Of a stretch of 64,000 bases of DNA, positions 36,048-50,873 are shown one piece after another. Position numbers and translations under genes: made by a program. Source of the DNA: Acanthornis magna (Eukaryota > Chordata > Aves > Passeriformes > Acanthizidae); contig JAWUZG010000056.1 in the NCBI GenBank assembly GCA_036785705.1, positions 3,969,001 through 4,033,000 on the forward strand. The letters are read 5' to 3'. The notes under the pieces were generated by a model. The model was not told the DNA's origin and did not search any database. It was given only the letters and a program-made list of their open reading frames with translations. Positions within the stretch are counted from its first letter, which is position 1. Every line of letters begins with the position of its first letter.

Positions 36048-39015
36048 CAGTTATTTAAATCTTCATCTCTACTCTTGACACAAATTAGAGAAGCTAGAAA
36101 CATCATCATATTCTATTAGCATTGGTAAAATGCATATATTTTTTGGTAGATACAAATTATTTTTAGTGAATGTTTTTGCTTGTTTTTATCCAAAGCAATA
36201 GCAGATCACATTGCTGTCCTTTGAAATTCTTCCTTCAGGAGAATTTTTGCATCTCTTCATTAACAAATTGCTCACAAGCAAATCTACCATCAACAGTACT
36301 GAAAATGCCAAATCGAATGTTGGTCAAGTCAACATAAAATTATTATCTTAAGTGCAAGTAACTTTGAATTATATTCTGATTTAACCTTGGGGTTCCTTTT
36401 TAATTTTTAAATAAATACTACAAAATTCTGAAAGAGCAAGTTATATATATTGTTATGATTCCAGTGTATTCATGTTTATTCCCTTTAAGAAGCTTTAATG
36501 AAAGAGCAGATGTCTATATATTTATATACACATATTGATATTTAGCAAGAGAGAGGTATGTGTTAGTGTTTATGTATATATATATGCCTTTTATATATAG
36601 TACATTCAGTCAGATACAGTTATATATCAAGTCCCATCTGTTAGCTAAAGGATCAGAATTTTAAAACATATTCCTTATAGGTCCTGAAAACAGGACCATC
36701 TTTAACCCAGTCTTTAGACAGAAAATTGTCTTGGAAGTCAAGGGCTGAAGAAAAACAAGTCCTTTACTCATCCTTTAAAAAACTGCTACTGGGAGATATC
36801 CAAAAAAAGTACTATTATATTTTCTTGGTAGGAAACCTAAAAATAAAACTATTATTTAGTAAGTTCAAACCATAACCCTAAATTGATTCAAAGGACACAG
36901 AAGGACAGTAGATGTGTGAATCCTTCTTTCCGAGGGCATGGCTATCTGTCACATTGCAAGAACAGGAAGTCTATTCTCTCCTTTGTGTTGACTTAACTTT
37001 TTAAGAAATGTTTTGACCACTTAAAGATGGGGAAGACGGAAACTGCAAAACCGCAACCACTACAGAGACAGCTTCCTGTGGGTTTTGTGGTGTGTGTGGC
37101 TCAGAAAGAGAACAATTCATAGAAGAGCTTTCAGACAGTTTTGCTGCCCTATGAGGTAGTCTTGGGATGCTTAGCTATAAATAGGCCAATATATTATCAA
37201 TTATGTCATGCAGTTTAGTTGGTATTGTACATTCTGTATTTATAGTTGCCACATGATTTCAGTGTTTCAGTAACAAAAAAAAGGGGAAGAGAAAATGAGA
37301 GCTCACCATATAAACCACAGAAGAAAGTATCTGTTTCTACCTCAAGAAGTAAAAAAGGGGTTTACAGAAAACTGTGAGAAATCCATGTCCTTAAAATTAC
37401 AAAGAACTTCAGTGTCTTGATGAATCAAATCCCTAGGGAAAAAATTAATGTAGTAATGATGCCTAGTAATGATTCTTATCTTCCTCCCACTTCCAGACAG
37501 TTAAAGCTTGCTTCCTATAGCCACTGACTCTTTAAAAGGCTGTATATCACTGCAGTGCCTCTTCTGAAAACACTGCAGACAATTGCTCAATATACAGGGA
37601 ACAGAGTCTTCCAGGAACTCACTACCTCTCACATACTGGAACAGTTAGACAAAGACAAAATCCCAAAATCTGTACTTCACCTCTCATTAAGAGGTTAAAG
37701 CATATACCTCAAGTACACTCCAGAGGCTGGATATGCTCAGAATGGGAATAAACCAAACATCTTCATACAGTCAGCCTGCCTTAACTCCTGCTGTTTAAAC
37801 TCATTGTTATTTCTTGTTTAACACCTTGAAAATAGCACTAGGTTTAACACAGTACAAGGGTTTTTTTTCTGTTCAGCCTGAATATCACTTCAACTTTTAG
37901 GCAAATGGGAAATGTACAAATAGAATTAAAAGTAGGTTGCAATGGCAACGCAACGTTATTTTCAGCCTTAAAATACTTACAGAACGTATCACTATCAAGC
38001 TGAAATCTCGTCTCTTTGGTCATTATTTTGGGATATCCTTATAAAAAGAAACTTGTCTCCTTGGTTTGGACCAGGTCTTGGAGAATCTCTGTCATCCGTA
38101 TAATTGTGTAGTGACAAATTCTGAGACTACTGTTGAAGAAAATGTTTTCTGTGAGTTTTAGTTGTGCTTCATGGCAGCAGAGCTAATTTATTACAGAAAT
38201 TCATTACAGAAATGTTATGTAACCATTCTACTTCCCCTCTCAGACATTTTATGAACAGGACTGTATACATCAGTGCACTGCAGCTGATCAAGGCTGATTT
38301 TACAAAACGCTTCCCTGTTAAGTAGCCACTGAACGTCAAAATGTCAGATATTGGGAACTGCTCTACTTTCTCCAGGTTTATTTGGTAAAATAATCAAAGA
38401 CAGCTGTGAAACTTCAGCAGGCGCAAATTCAGTGCTGATGTGATTCCAGTCCCATAAGCAGCACACTGCAGACAGCACCACCCATGCTCCACTGATCTAG
38501 AATTCTTATTTTTCATATTCAGCTTTTAGAGAGCATGACTAGCAGTTCATCCTAAAAGTTCTTGCCCAGACACCAAGCAACATGCACCAAAGACTAACTG
38601 CACAGACAACTTTAGAAGGTAAAAGTGAAGACTGAATGCACACAGGATTCCTTACTTACAAATGCTGAGTGATTTGTAAAGGCAGTCCGGGCCAGCTTGA
38701 CAAAATTGATTCATTGAATTACCTTGCTGGCAAACAACTCTGTATTCAAACCCAGAAATTTTCCAGGAACCCTTGCGCAAGATACAAAGTGACAAAACTG
38801 CTCTCTGAAACCCAAACAGAAATCAGCACTCTAAGGAGGACGGAAGATGGGGAGGAGAGGAGGTTGCAGAGGTGTGGTTTTCTCAGCCAGATAGTTTTGA
38901 AAGGTGAGATCACTTCTACAGTTTCTCGAGCACAAATGTCAGACTTGCAATGACTACTACAGGAAATTATCATGACTCATTTTTGTTAATGAGAAGGGCA
39001 TGCATACAGAAAAGG

Positions 39016-39078
39016 AAAATATGTACTGAAAATTGTTATATTCAACACAAAAATATATACTGAAAATTGTTACACTGC
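39016..39078. repeat. Two-copy tandem duplication, unit about 33 bp
   Basis: The block AATATRTACTGAAAATTGTT is present twice in succession with a few substitutions. Confidence 0.8.
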
Positions 39079-39579
39079 TAAAAATGTTTATAGATAATGA
39101 TGCAAAAGTGTGAGCTCATCTGCTTCTTAATTGTTCATAACAAAAAGACTTTATTGCATAATTGCAAAAAATGTAGAAACTTAGATTACTGAACTTTATA
39201 ACCTATAATCTATTTTTATTGCCACTCAGCTTTCGTCTTTTAGAATCTCAAATTTATTTTTATCTTCTAGCCTTTCTTATTACAACTGGAACAAGACTCC
39301 ATCTATTCTTTTAAAATTCACATGCACAAATCCATCAAGTCAAGGAACTAACAAAGTGCTTAAAAGTAGGAACACCAGATTACACCCAGTTAATTCCAGT
39401 GTAATCTTTACCTTAGTTGGTAGCTCTGTCCTAGTGGCACCTGCTTTACAAGAGCAACTTCAGTAAGGTTTAGAGGAGGTAAGTAAGGTGAGTAAGCTCC
39501 TGACGGTCACGCCCATAGGGTTATGAACCCTTTCCATCTTGGTATTTGCTTTTGTTTCTACTTCCAAATATTAATAGTT

Positions 39580-39596
39580 AAAAAAAAAAAAAAAAA
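39580..39596. repeat. A homopolymer (17 bp)
   Basis: A plain A run, with no poly-A signal or target-site duplication recognised around it. Confidence 0.85.
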
Positions 39597-40263
39597 GGCA
39601 CTTTAAAAAGATCACTGTTTGTGTCACTGGAAGAAATTCAAGGTACCTTGTTCGTACCCCCTGCAGGTTTCTTAACTATATATTATTGGATGGTTACATT
39701 GCACAGCGGTGTCACCATTGGTCTGAGATGGTTTTGTTAGGGCTCCTTTTCAACATCATTATCATTCCAAAATATATTAAGCCTGAGACGTGATTGCATA
39801 AAATATTATTTTGTTATAAAACACTACAGTGGAACATATTTTTATGAGTTTTAACTCCATATTTCAATAATTCAGACTACACCCTAAAGAGATCTTATTT
39901 AAGACACATTCATTGAGCATCACTTTCCATCTTAAAGTTAAGAGTGCTTCTCAGTTACTTTTAGTCTGTAGCAACTAAGTAGACATCTGGTTTTCTGTCA
40001 TATTATATATTCTATTTTAGCTGTGTCTGCAATCTACAGCAAAATTTAGCTCCCAGGGACAACATGTTTTGCAGTATGCCCTATTTCATCTGTAACTGTT
40101 ACAGTTTGGTTAATATTAATATTTTTAATTATATAAATAAATGTTGTTACAAGTTTTTAAATAAGTTAAAAAGTTTTCAGTGCATGTAACAGTTTCAAAA
40201 CCAGCAATATACATGAGAGGCTACTAGAACAGAAAGTGCTTAGTGTGGAAGGATATTGCATTA

Positions 40264-40286
40264 TTTCCTGACGTGTTGTCAGGAAA
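40264..40286. repeat. Short inverted repeat: 9-bp stem, 5-base loop
   Basis: TTTCCTGAC, loop GTGTT, GTCAGGAAA. Stems of this size are expected by chance a few times in a window this long. Confidence 0.7.
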
Positions 40287-42165
40287 GAAAAGCACGTCAC
40301 GGGTTGGCTTTTAGGCTTTGGTGTGTCACAGCACATGAAATCAGTGGGCAACATAAACCACCGAGATGAAAGCCTCGCATTGTTCTCGTGTTATTGGCCA
40401 CTCATTCCTGCTCTCACACCGCCTCATTCCCTCCATAGCTGCATCTTGCTAACTCTGTATGGGGATAACTGAAGTGACACTGCTTTAGAAACTGCCTTTC
40501 TTTGGAGCACAGAGGCAGGAATAAGTAGCCAAAGATGGGGACTTTTTAGCCTGAATTTACTGGCAAATATTACAAAACTTTGTATCTATGCTTGCACAGC
40601 ATTTACCTATGCTTCAAGCACAGAGATCACCTCAGCTGCAGATTTCTGAACCTGTGGGCAAATGGCATTCTCTGCCTTACAGAGGTAGGGGCACTTGTAC
40701 CTCATCTGAGCCAGGAGGGCTTGCTTCCCTCCTCGGATAATTGCATCACAGTTTTCAAGCAGTCCTGTATGATATGTCACCATGCATGTGCAAGAAATTC
40801 TTAGATGCTCTTTTTTTTAGTTTGAAGATTAATATAGTATTGGCTGTATAAAGGCACAGTGAAAGCAGTCATCACTGAATCACTCAAAAGCCTCCAAAAA
40901 GCATGCACACATTTTACACTTGGTCCCATTAACTGCAACCTGTACTGCATTATCAGTAAGACATTTTTCAGAAAAAAACAGATATGATTTTAGTCCAAGA
41001 TTTATAAAATCAAGCTTTGACCACAGAGTAATACTGAGCATGCTTAACACAGTAAACAAGAGGTTCAAAATGATGTGAAGTACTAAATGAGAATTTTTTT
41101 ATGAGTCATCACACTGCCTATACTGATACAGAGTCCAAACTTCACATATTTCTCTCAGTTGATTAGATTCAGTCCAACTCTCTAGGCACTTATACTGCAA
41201 ACAGATCTGTAAACTGATTTACATTTGCCAAACCAGAAGATCTTCTGAGAAACTCACAGTTAGCATCTGTCTCCAGGAGTGTCAGGGCTCAGCTCTGTTC
41301 TGCTAAAACTGGTTGTGCATTTACTTACCCAGCAAACATTAGTATTTGGTAAGATAGACATATATTATTACTACAGGTGTATCTTTACGTACACGCCGGC
41401 TTTAAATCTAAAATATACACAGTCAGAAATTTTCCTGGCTCTGCCTCAGTACCAGAGAAACCATCCCTTTAGTATAGGACCACACATTCCACAACCTATA
41501 TTATAGTGAAACCCAGAGGCTCTAACCAGAACAATCCTTTAATCTAGCTAAACCTATACAGTCAGTACAGAAGCATTCAAAGCAAAAATATTTACAGTGC
41601 AAAGCTCAAAGCTAACAGGGCAAATGCTGTATTTACCACACTTGCATGGCTGTTTCTCATCCAAGTGTTTAGGCAGCACAGGCCTCACAGAATCCACATT
41701 ATATCAATTTCATTAGCTAAACCTTTTCTTTACACATCTGTTAGTTCAACACGATGTGCCAGCTGAAAAACTGTAGCTGTCAAATCCTTTTTTAAATGTG
41801 TGAGATTATAATACTTGTGAAAAGTGCTAAAGCAAGAGCCTAGGGACTGAAATTCTTCTTGTTCTCCAAGCAGGTAAAGCAAGGACAAGCATTAAAGCAA
41901 GATCCCCAGTGAGGTCCAAGTCAGTGTGACTGTTTTCAGTCCCTCGATCCCTTTGCCTGAAAGCCTGTCAAGTATTTCCAATGTTATACTTTAGTCTAAT
42001 AAAAGATACAGCTTCTCACCATAGAACTTGCTCCCTAACTGGCAAGTACTTACAAAAGCCTTTTCAAAGCTGGAGAGGCCAGTTTTTGCCAAACAAACTT
42101 TCAGAGTCACATAATACTCTGACTTCCATTTTAAGATGAGTAAATATGATAATTGACAAGATGCT

Positions 42166-42243
42166 GAAGTTTCTTATTATAAATGATGAAGTTTCTTATG
42201 ATAAATTTACAAGATTTATACAGTTTCTTATGATAAATGTAAC
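42166..42243. repeat. Imperfect tandem repeat, three units of AGTTTCTTATNATAAAT
   Basis: The core AGTTTCTTATNATAAAT occurs three times in about 78 bp, with spacing of about 22 then 34 bases. It is a small local duplication in AT-rich DNA. Confidence 0.85.
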
Positions 42244-45200
42244 AAGTGCTTTAAAGAAGGTCTTCCACAGAAACTTTATTTTCCCGTACTTTTCAAAAGC
42301 TTCTCATTAGAAGTGGCAGCCTTCAAAACAGACTTTTTTTTTTTTTCCCTTTCCTCCCAAAGACCCAATTATAAATACAGAGCTTGAAATCAACCCTATG
42401 ACTCTTTCCCGGCTATGTGTCATACTGACATTTAACATCAAATACATGCACTGCTGCTTTTTAGACATGCACTGCTGGACAAATAGATTTCATACTACTT
42501 CTAAATGTTTCTCTCAGGGTACCCATATGCTATTTTCACAAATGGCCACCTCTTTGGTTTTTGAACAATGTATGTCAAGACCAGGGAAAAAAAAATAAAA
42601 AAAAGAGCAAGCCTAGCCCCTAGGTCACCACAGAAAGCATCCAAAACTACTTGACTAGAAGAAATCTTCTTTGTACAGTTGTCTTATATTATGGACTAAT
42701 TTTTTTCCAGCCTATTCCTTTTCATTTCTCTAACTGTATCACTGCCCTGGCTGCACTAACAGGCCTTAATAGCCCTCACAAATTGATTATGAAGATAATT
42801 AATTGTTTCTCTTTAAAAGCCCTGTAATCTGGAAGCAGTAACAGGGGTTGACAGAGATTTACACGGAATAGGAAAGAAGGTGGAGGCATTTTCCCCCCAT
42901 GAACACCACAGGATTGCCATAATTCACATGAAACCTCCTCTCTCTGTTCCCCAGCCAGAGCTGCATCATGAGCAGTTAACCCACTCATTATTCTTGGCAG
43001 AGAAATAAATTAGAGAGGTAATCACTAAATGCTTAGATCATTTGGGAAAATCAGTGAAACAATCTCTACCTACATAAGCGTATTTGAGAAGGATTACAAA
43101 TCATGTACAATGTTTATTATATCTGCAAATGCACAGGATAATACAGTAGCTGTTGCCCTCATTATATTAAAACCAACAAACAAAGTCTGAGCTTTGCAGA
43201 ACCTTTGCTCATATATATGCAGGGTCAGCTTTACCCATGCATGGTCACGAAAGGCCCAGAGACAAGGGTGTGAACAGTGATGCTTCCCTGCAGCAGCACA
43301 AGCCCCATCTTGTACAACCTGTACAACCTGAGAGCCGGGAGAGCAATAAGCTGAATGAGCCTTCAGAACATGTCAATGTCTTGGTAGTTTATAATACTAC
43401 TACACAAGTAATGAGATCTTATCAAAACGTGATTTAATGTCATGACTCGAGCTGGATGGTGAGCACAGGAACATCACTATTTGAATTTAAATTAAAATTT
43501 CATTAGGCATCGTATTACATTTTAAAATTAGTATTTTGTTTCTAAGCGAACAGAGTTGATTGTGTAACTGAAGGCTATCTACATCACAGCCTTTTCCATG
43601 CCACTGCAAAAATAATTCCACTGGTCTCAAGGATAAGTTGACTGAGATCTCTCAAATGTATGTGTTACATATGCAGATAAATTTCATCTTGGTTTTTAGT
43701 TAAAATTATTATTTTCCATCTTCCTGCCCGCACTGAAAAGGCAAACACAGTCCTTACATGACCCTCCTCCAAGTCTCCTTCCACAAACTGTGTCATGTGT
43801 CACCGGTGAAGATGGCCAGTGCCCCACCGATACACTATTGTGCGGCAGTCAGGGACAGAGAAAGGAACAGTCTTAGTGAGAAGTACACCCGCGGACGTCC
43901 TGCTCTACCAGGATTCTATTATTCTCTAGACAGAATGAAAAATAGCACCATACAGCACCAGCATGTTCCCTGTTTTTAAAAAGACGGTGCTTATATTTGA
44001 AACTGAAATTAATTCAGCCAACGTATGCAGTCCTTTATGAAAAGGCTCTTTGAACGTCAGGAAACAGAGACACTTGAAGAGGTCATGCATCTGAAGTTGT
44101 CTGGGAGTGATTTCTGGTTCATTCAGAGTGTGCACTCAGCTGTGGGCTGCACCCCCTTGAACAAACAGTCCCTCTCACTGTCTGGGGAGCACCTGGAAGA
44201 TAATTCTGGTGTTCCCCACAGTGCGCACTGACTGAGGAACAGGCAGCTTCCACCCTGTGCCAAAGGACTCCACCAAAAGCCTGGCCAAGGAGCTGCCAGA
44301 GGACGCAGTGAGTCAGGGCAGTGCCTCCGGAGGCACCTTGGCAGCGCACCCGCTCTGACCTGCTCTGCTCACTTAGCCATGCTCCATCTGCACGCCACGG
44401 CCCTGCTCCCCCAGGCTGCGCTCCTGCCATGGAAACCTTCTCCAGACTCCACAGGAGCCTGACTCCCTGCATGGCTAATATTTTTAGAAATGACCCTGTT
44501 GCTGCAGTGTATTGCAAATGAAACAAATGCACCCTTATATAACATTATTACAATTACATTGTGGGGTTTGCCTCAGAGAGACAGCAGCACCTCAGCTACC
44601 AAGGTTCTGCCACATTATGGGGCAGAAGACACCACACAGCTGTACACAGAGGGCATTGTGTCCTGCATAAAAATAGAGGTATAACGGGATACTTGGATTG
44701 AGGATATCCCCTTACTCCATCAAAAAGTTATGCTTATATAAATCTTAAATGACTTGCAGCATGAAAACAAATTGCTAGGCCGCCAGCTGAGATTTCAACT
44801 CATTTTGAGTCTCTAATTATGCTTGAACAGTTCTTGAAAACACTGGAATCTGTTTCTGACTGCATAGCAAAGCATGGAATGGGCAAGACAAATATTGTAG
44901 TAACCTTCATAAGCAACCTGATAGTTATTGTGGAATCTGTCCTCTCCCCTTTATCTTCTCTGGGGAAGTTGGTGCTGATTATGAAAACACCTTTAATAAC
45001 AAGATGTTCCAGAAATTGATCATTTTGTTTATCTATTTTTAATATTTATTTCAATATTTTAAGCAAACAGTTTCTGGTGTTATCTTTCCATTTCCATTCT
45101 CTGCTATATGGAAGAAGTACTTAATAGACATACTTTGATGTCAGTACAGATTCACAGACAGATAATTTTCTTCTGAACAAACTTGTTTCTGTAAATAAAA

Positions 45201-46221
45201 ATGCAATGCAAACATAACTGGCACAGTCCTGTCTGTGGTAACAGCTGTTATTAAATCATACCTGTTTCTATTGTCAGGGATGTTTAATAACCTCCACTTT
45301 GTAATGCAAGGGCAAACAACTGTGACTACACCCATATTTTAGCAGCAGCAGGATACAGATGTTAAATTCTGGACTGTACTAGCCTCACATTCCTCCAGCT
45401 TTGTAAATGGTCTCAAGCCAGTGTTTTTCATTTTTCTTTTTACTTTTTTGTGTTTCTTTATATGAAGATAATTTACTAGGCTCTTCAACTTTGCTATGTC
45501 ACATATCTGAGGAAAAAACAGTGCAAAATACAAAGCATGAAGGAAACCGTTTTTCAGCATTCCTTCTTCAAGCATTTTGTGGACCTTTTCAGAAGAAAAT
45601 ATTCAATGTTCATGGAGAATTCTCTTGTGTGACCTCATTACTCTCACCTCTCCCTTGCAGAGGAGGATCACTGAGGTACAAACAGCACCAACACCTGGGT
45701 TTTTCCACGCAGCTGCCACTGCACACTCAGGGACGGTGGGTTAATCACTTCTCTGTACATCAGTAAAACATCAGTGGGGGCTAAATGGCCAAGTAAATAC
45801 AATGAAAAACCTTTTTATGTGCTTTAAAAATTAACTGGTGGTACATAAATGCACAGTCTAGCTGTAAAATTGTAATTGAAAAAGACAAAATTAACAGAAA
45901 TATTAGTAGCTATTCTAAAGAACTCATGCAACTTGACGTTCAACCATTAATAATTTTATTGCAGTTTGTCTTTCCTGACTGAGAGCCTTAAAAGGCTTGT
46001 TGCTTCAGCAAGGTACCTTATTGCAGCTCATTAAGTACTGTCAAAATATGGGAATTTGGCAGGTTGCTCTCCAGAGAAAAGGCCACCTGTATAAAGTGTC
46101 TGCAGGTGCAGTGAGATTGGCTGGGCTTTGTTGAAACCTACATTACACTGCAAAATACAAACTGATTTTTAATTCTTCATTATTACCACCTCAATTCCTC
46201 CTTCAGCATTACAGTTGTGTA

Positions 46222-46362
46222 ATCTCTACCCTTGGAGGGTTTCAGGATCTGACTGGTTACAGCCCTGAGCAACCTGGGCTGGCCTCAGAGCTCGGCCTGA
46301 TTTGAGAAGAGGCTGGAGCCCTTGTTAGGTCTCTTCTAACCTGAATTATTCCACAATCCTTT
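46222..46362 (+). mobile_element. CR1 LINE 3' tail, plus orientation
   Basis: Recognised from TTGGAGGGTTTCAGGATCTG, AGCCCTGAGCAACCTGGGCT, GGCTGGAGCCCTTGTTAGGT and TCTTCTAACCTGAATTATTC followed by a degraded terminal repeat. About 140 bp remain, all from the 3' UTR. Confidence 0.85.
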
Positions 46363-49300
46363 CTAGTGTTTTCTTTCTGTCTTCTTTCTGATGGTTTTCA
46401 GGATTTCCCTTATAGACTAGGGACTCTTATACAGAGATTGCTCTCTTGGTCACAAATTCAGGTGTCCAATCTTTCTTAACTTTGTTTTTACTGAAGATTC
46501 TGTATACTGCAGGAAAATCAGTACTTCTGGCAGATTTGAACATTATTTCATTTTGATTAAAATGTTAGTTTTGCCAAATCTTCTGGAACTTTCAGGAAAT
46601 TGAAGAAAAAAAAACCCCCAAGTTATTTACACTCTTCTGTTCTTCTGCATATTCTCTGCTAGTTTTTAATTGTTGTCTATATGTTTTAAATTTTAGCTAG
46701 TGAACTGTTGTGCCTGATCCACTGCCTTCCTGGCTTTCCAAAAACTGGTTTGTAGGAACTCGCAGTAAACATTTAAAGTGATTAAAGCCCTGCAAAGGAT
46801 GGTGAGTTCAATGTGAAAATCTCTCTTCTGAATTAGCTTCTTACTACTGAAAATTAGAATTTCTCAAGGTTTTCACCTCAGTATTAGCTTGTGTTTACAG
46901 CAGAATATTAATTTTATCTTCTGCACATTCTCAATGTCCCTAACTAACTTCCTAAAGTATTTTCCAACTCCATTAGAGGTCAGTTTTTCAAGCTTCTTAA
47001 GCAATAGCAGTGAGCTTTATTATACCTTTTTCCTTCTCTCTACTGACAGGAGCCATTACTGCCATTTGGCAAACACTGTGCTTTTACTTTTTTTTTTTTT
47101 TCCTATTCCTTTCTCGAAGAGATTTTGTAAGAGTTATAAAAAGCAGGTCAGCTCTGCAAGCACCTATATACAAATTTCTGCTGTTTTTAAAAGGTAATGT
47201 GAAAACAAAATAATTTACATCCAAAACTTATTAAAATGACTGCTGAAGCCAAGAACCAGAAGAAAGAAGCTAGAAAATGATCAACTAAGATGCAGTTGTT
47301 TTTACTTCTACCTTATCTATACTTAGATTTTTCAGCAAATTTCAGCAGATTTTTCAGTTGTTGCTACTTTATCTCCTTTAAGCACCATTCAGTATGCAAA
47401 CATAATCACTTTCAGTATTTTTCTTTTACGGATTTAAGATCTGTAATGCAAGACCAAAATATCTTTTTTTTTTCCCCCCTGCCTTGCAAATATAAGCTGG
47501 TATAAATGGCTCCAGTGAGTAATTTTCCTTAAGGGCCACTACATAAGTCTGGCATATTCTCTGACTATCCACATTACTGAAGGTTGCTTACAGCTTTGAG
47601 CAAAACAGCGAGCGTACTGCCATCCTCATGATCAGGCATCCAAGGAGACAACTCTCTTGATAAGTTACAGAAAAAAGGACTCTCTGTTTGCTCAAACACT
47701 TGCACACTCCTCGGTTTCCTGCCAAAGCCTGTTCACACTTCAGGCTCCTGGTGGATTCTGGATATGCAAGCCCAGCAATCTACCCATGATCAGTGAGTCA
47801 CCATGGCATGATTATCCTATGATTAAACCACTTTTGCTTCCTTTTGCTGTGACCACTCCACATCGGAGCCTTTCCAGATCAAGTCCACATCCTCCTGCTC
47901 AGAGATCGGTTGATCTATTCAGTATACCATGTTTGAGGTTGTAGCACCAAGGGCTGCTGGACTGAGCACCACTGACAGAAAAAATAATTACGATGCCAAA
48001 CTTAATAATTCCTATGATTATCTGTTCATCCTCTTAGCCAGTTCATCCAGGACAAACAGCACCATTTTCCAGTTGTGGCAAGCCATGTGGAGGAAGCACT
48101 GTTAAGACTTTTTGATGCCATGATAATGACTACCAAGGAGCCACTGCAAAAATGAGTAGGGAATACAGGAGAATGAGTGAAAAAGGTGATGCTAAAATGA
48201 GGAGCTGGAAGGTGGGTAACAGCTGTTTTTGGGGACTGGAATGTACTCAGGTATATTTTCATCTATGTGAACTTAATCCACAAATCAAACTGAATCCATT
48301 GCAGTAATAAAAGTGACAGATAACTCACAACAAAATGTGGGCATGAGTTAGATTTTCTGGAAAAAGTCTCAAACAACTGCAATAATTACATAAGAAGGCT
48401 CTAAAACTCAGCCCAACTCAGCCCCTGTAGCGCTATGAGACAGTGGGCAGCAGAGGTTGGACATGCACAGCAGCATTCCAGCTCTGCCTGGGAACCCTGG
48501 GAATGGAAATGGCCACAACTCTCTTGGCTTCCTTGAGATCTGTGGCTCTTTGTTACATCCCTCAAGATTTTAATACCTTAAAGATAAATCTTGTCAGCCA
48601 GAGACACTGTCCCTTTGGTGTTTTATGGAATGTTTCTGCTCTCTTTTGTGATGTCCTGAGAGGTATTTTCTCAGTGTATTGTAAGCTGGTTGTCACTATA
48701 ACCTAGGCAGTACAACAAGATGCCTGTTTTCTAAGACTGTAATTCAATTTTTCAGATGTTTGCAAAATGGTAGTGTCCTTAAAAGAACAACCCCATCATG
48801 CAGAGGACTGAAAGAAAACTCTAATTTAACTAAAGAGCCCTAAAGCTGCCTCAGTTCAGACTTGTTCCCAAGAGAACATTGCTGGGAGCCAACTACCGCC
48901 GCTTCCTTCTTTGCTTGCTGTTGCTGGCAAGACTGAATCTATTTTTTACTGACATGCCACTTATAATATGCTGTGAAATGCAGACAAAATGCAAAGAGAA
49001 ATTGCAAGCTGTCTTGATAAACATTTGACATCAGTTTCCAAAGCCTAGAAATAGTTTTGTGATGCTCTGAACTCAGGTAAGGCAGCAATGGTATTACAGC
49101 AGTACAGCATTTTTGTGGTGTAACTGCACACAAATATCGGCCGTGAGATGAACAGCTCCCTTTTGTGAAAGAGCATATTCTAGCATCTTTATTCTCAGAC
49201 TACTGTACAGAGTGGCTCTTGATCAGTAATTTGCCTGTGCTTCTGACTTTGTCTGTAACTTCCCAAGTCACCTAAATTTGTTGTTTGATCACCTATGAAG

Positions 49301-50086
49301 CAAAAATAAAAGATGCAAGTACCTTTGTAAACCAATTCAAGATCTTGGGATGGATATGTTATATAAATGCTATTTAATATGGTAAACATTTCTTTGCTAC
49401 AGTCACAATTTTCTTATCGAGCTCCAAACAGAATTCAAAACATCTGGATAATACTTCACTGACACCCTTTACTTTGCAACTTGGATTTTAAATATGGGTG
49501 TCCTCCCCTGCTCAATCTACTTTCAGCCTTGTTCTCTCCAACCTTTATCCTGATCCCCTGACAGGAATTGCTCTATCATTTGTGCTGCTTCAGCAACCTC
49601 AAACTCCTGACTGCCTTTAACCTACTGAATCACTTCCTGACTTTATGCGATGTCTGTAAACTTCTCTTCACCTGAGTCTGAAGATGAGCATTTCAACCAC
49701 ATTTCTCCACTCTAGCAAACTCACATGCTGCAATGAATTTTGCAAGATAGTACTTTTGCTGCATTTTAAATCCAGCTTTTCTTTTGCCATCTCTGCCATT
49801 TTCCTTTTGTCTTCCTAGGTAAACTGCCTGCACTTACTTTGATAGAGTTTATACTTCTTTCTCTCTGTTTCTTTTTGTAAATAGTTTTGAACAACAACAA
49901 AAATAACGTTATCTAAGGATGCAGGAACATTTACAAAATGTCGCAAAAACATATTTTTGGCAACAATCCCAGAGCAAAACAAAGATATTCTGGGAAGGCC
50001 TCCATTTAAAAATAAATTCTATTCTAAACCAGGGTCCCTGTGCTTTTTCAGAGGAATGAGTTCTGTCATTCCTTCCACACAGCTAC

Positions 50087-50109
50087 GAGAACCTTACACA
50101 CAGTGAGGT
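50087..50109. repeat. 23-bp exact direct repeat, copy 1
   Basis: A 23-base block containing CCTTACACACAGTGAGGT recurs exactly at 50851-50873 in the same orientation. The flanks are unrelated. Confidence 0.85.
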
Positions 50110-50850
50110 CCTCGCTGAGACGAGTTAAGAGTCACGGAGTTACAACACTGCCCCATATCTACAAATCTTTCCTCACATTGCCCCGAGTGAAGCCTCCCAT
50201 CTGCTGCCAACATCCCTCTTCCAGCTCGCAGCAGCACAGTAACCATAGAAATTATCTGCAAGGAGAAAATTGTAAGGACACTATCTACCTCATTTTCAGT
50301 TGTCTTTTAAAGGAGTTAACAGCTGCAGTAGAGGGAAGAAGCAGCAGCTGGTTATTTCTGCAATGTGATAATGAGGAGAGCATTGCAGTAGCTCTGTGGA
50401 AGAACTCATGCAATTTGTTCACTGAGTGCAGGAGTAGAATCAAAGAGTCCTAAAGGTACCCTTCCATTCTAGTCCCCTGCTCACCAAGTGACCCTGCAAA
50501 ATGAAAATTCAGTTTTTACCTGTCCATATTTCTTTGGGCAGATACGGCACTTAAATTCTTCTGGAAGGTGCAGCCCAGGGAAAGGCAAGCCCTATCTGTA
50601 TTGCCTGGACACTGTCCACGCCTGGGGCTGCAGCAGCTCCTTGTGTAAATTAGCAGAATACTACAAGCACACTTCCCCATCCTCAGTGGATGTCCTATGA
50701 TAGGAGTCGGAGTGGGGAAAAAACAGAACTCCTAACATCAAGCATATAATGGGAATTCTCTCCTGGACTCTCACAAGTCCTCTGAATTTCTCCATGTCAC
50801 TGCAGCACAAGGGAGGAAACCAGATTCCCAGCTGAGCTAAGGGGAAAAGA

Positions 50851-50873
50851 GAGAACCTTACACACAGTGAGGT
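50851..50873. repeat. 23-bp exact direct repeat, copy 2
   Basis: Second exact copy of the block at 50087-50109, 764 bp to the right. No similarity extends beyond the 23 bases. Confidence 0.85.

Larger units (their letters stand above)
36048..46221. other. No gene recognised (36-46 kb)
   Basis: AT-rich sequence upstream of TJP1. It holds a TA-rich patch (about 36515-36625) and the small tandem repeats listed separately. Open frames are short (94 codons or fewer), unspliced and without family motifs. It could be intergenic, or intron of a longer TJP1 transcript that starts further right; sequence alone cannot tell. Confidence 0.5.

Noticed and set aside
43309..43333. Doubled TGTACAACC near 43.3 kb
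   Set aside because: It is only a 10-base local duplication, too small to carry meaning.
44119..44532. A 137-codon minus-strand frame
   Set aside because: It lies in a mildly GC-rich patch, has no family motif and has no supporting promoter or splice signals.
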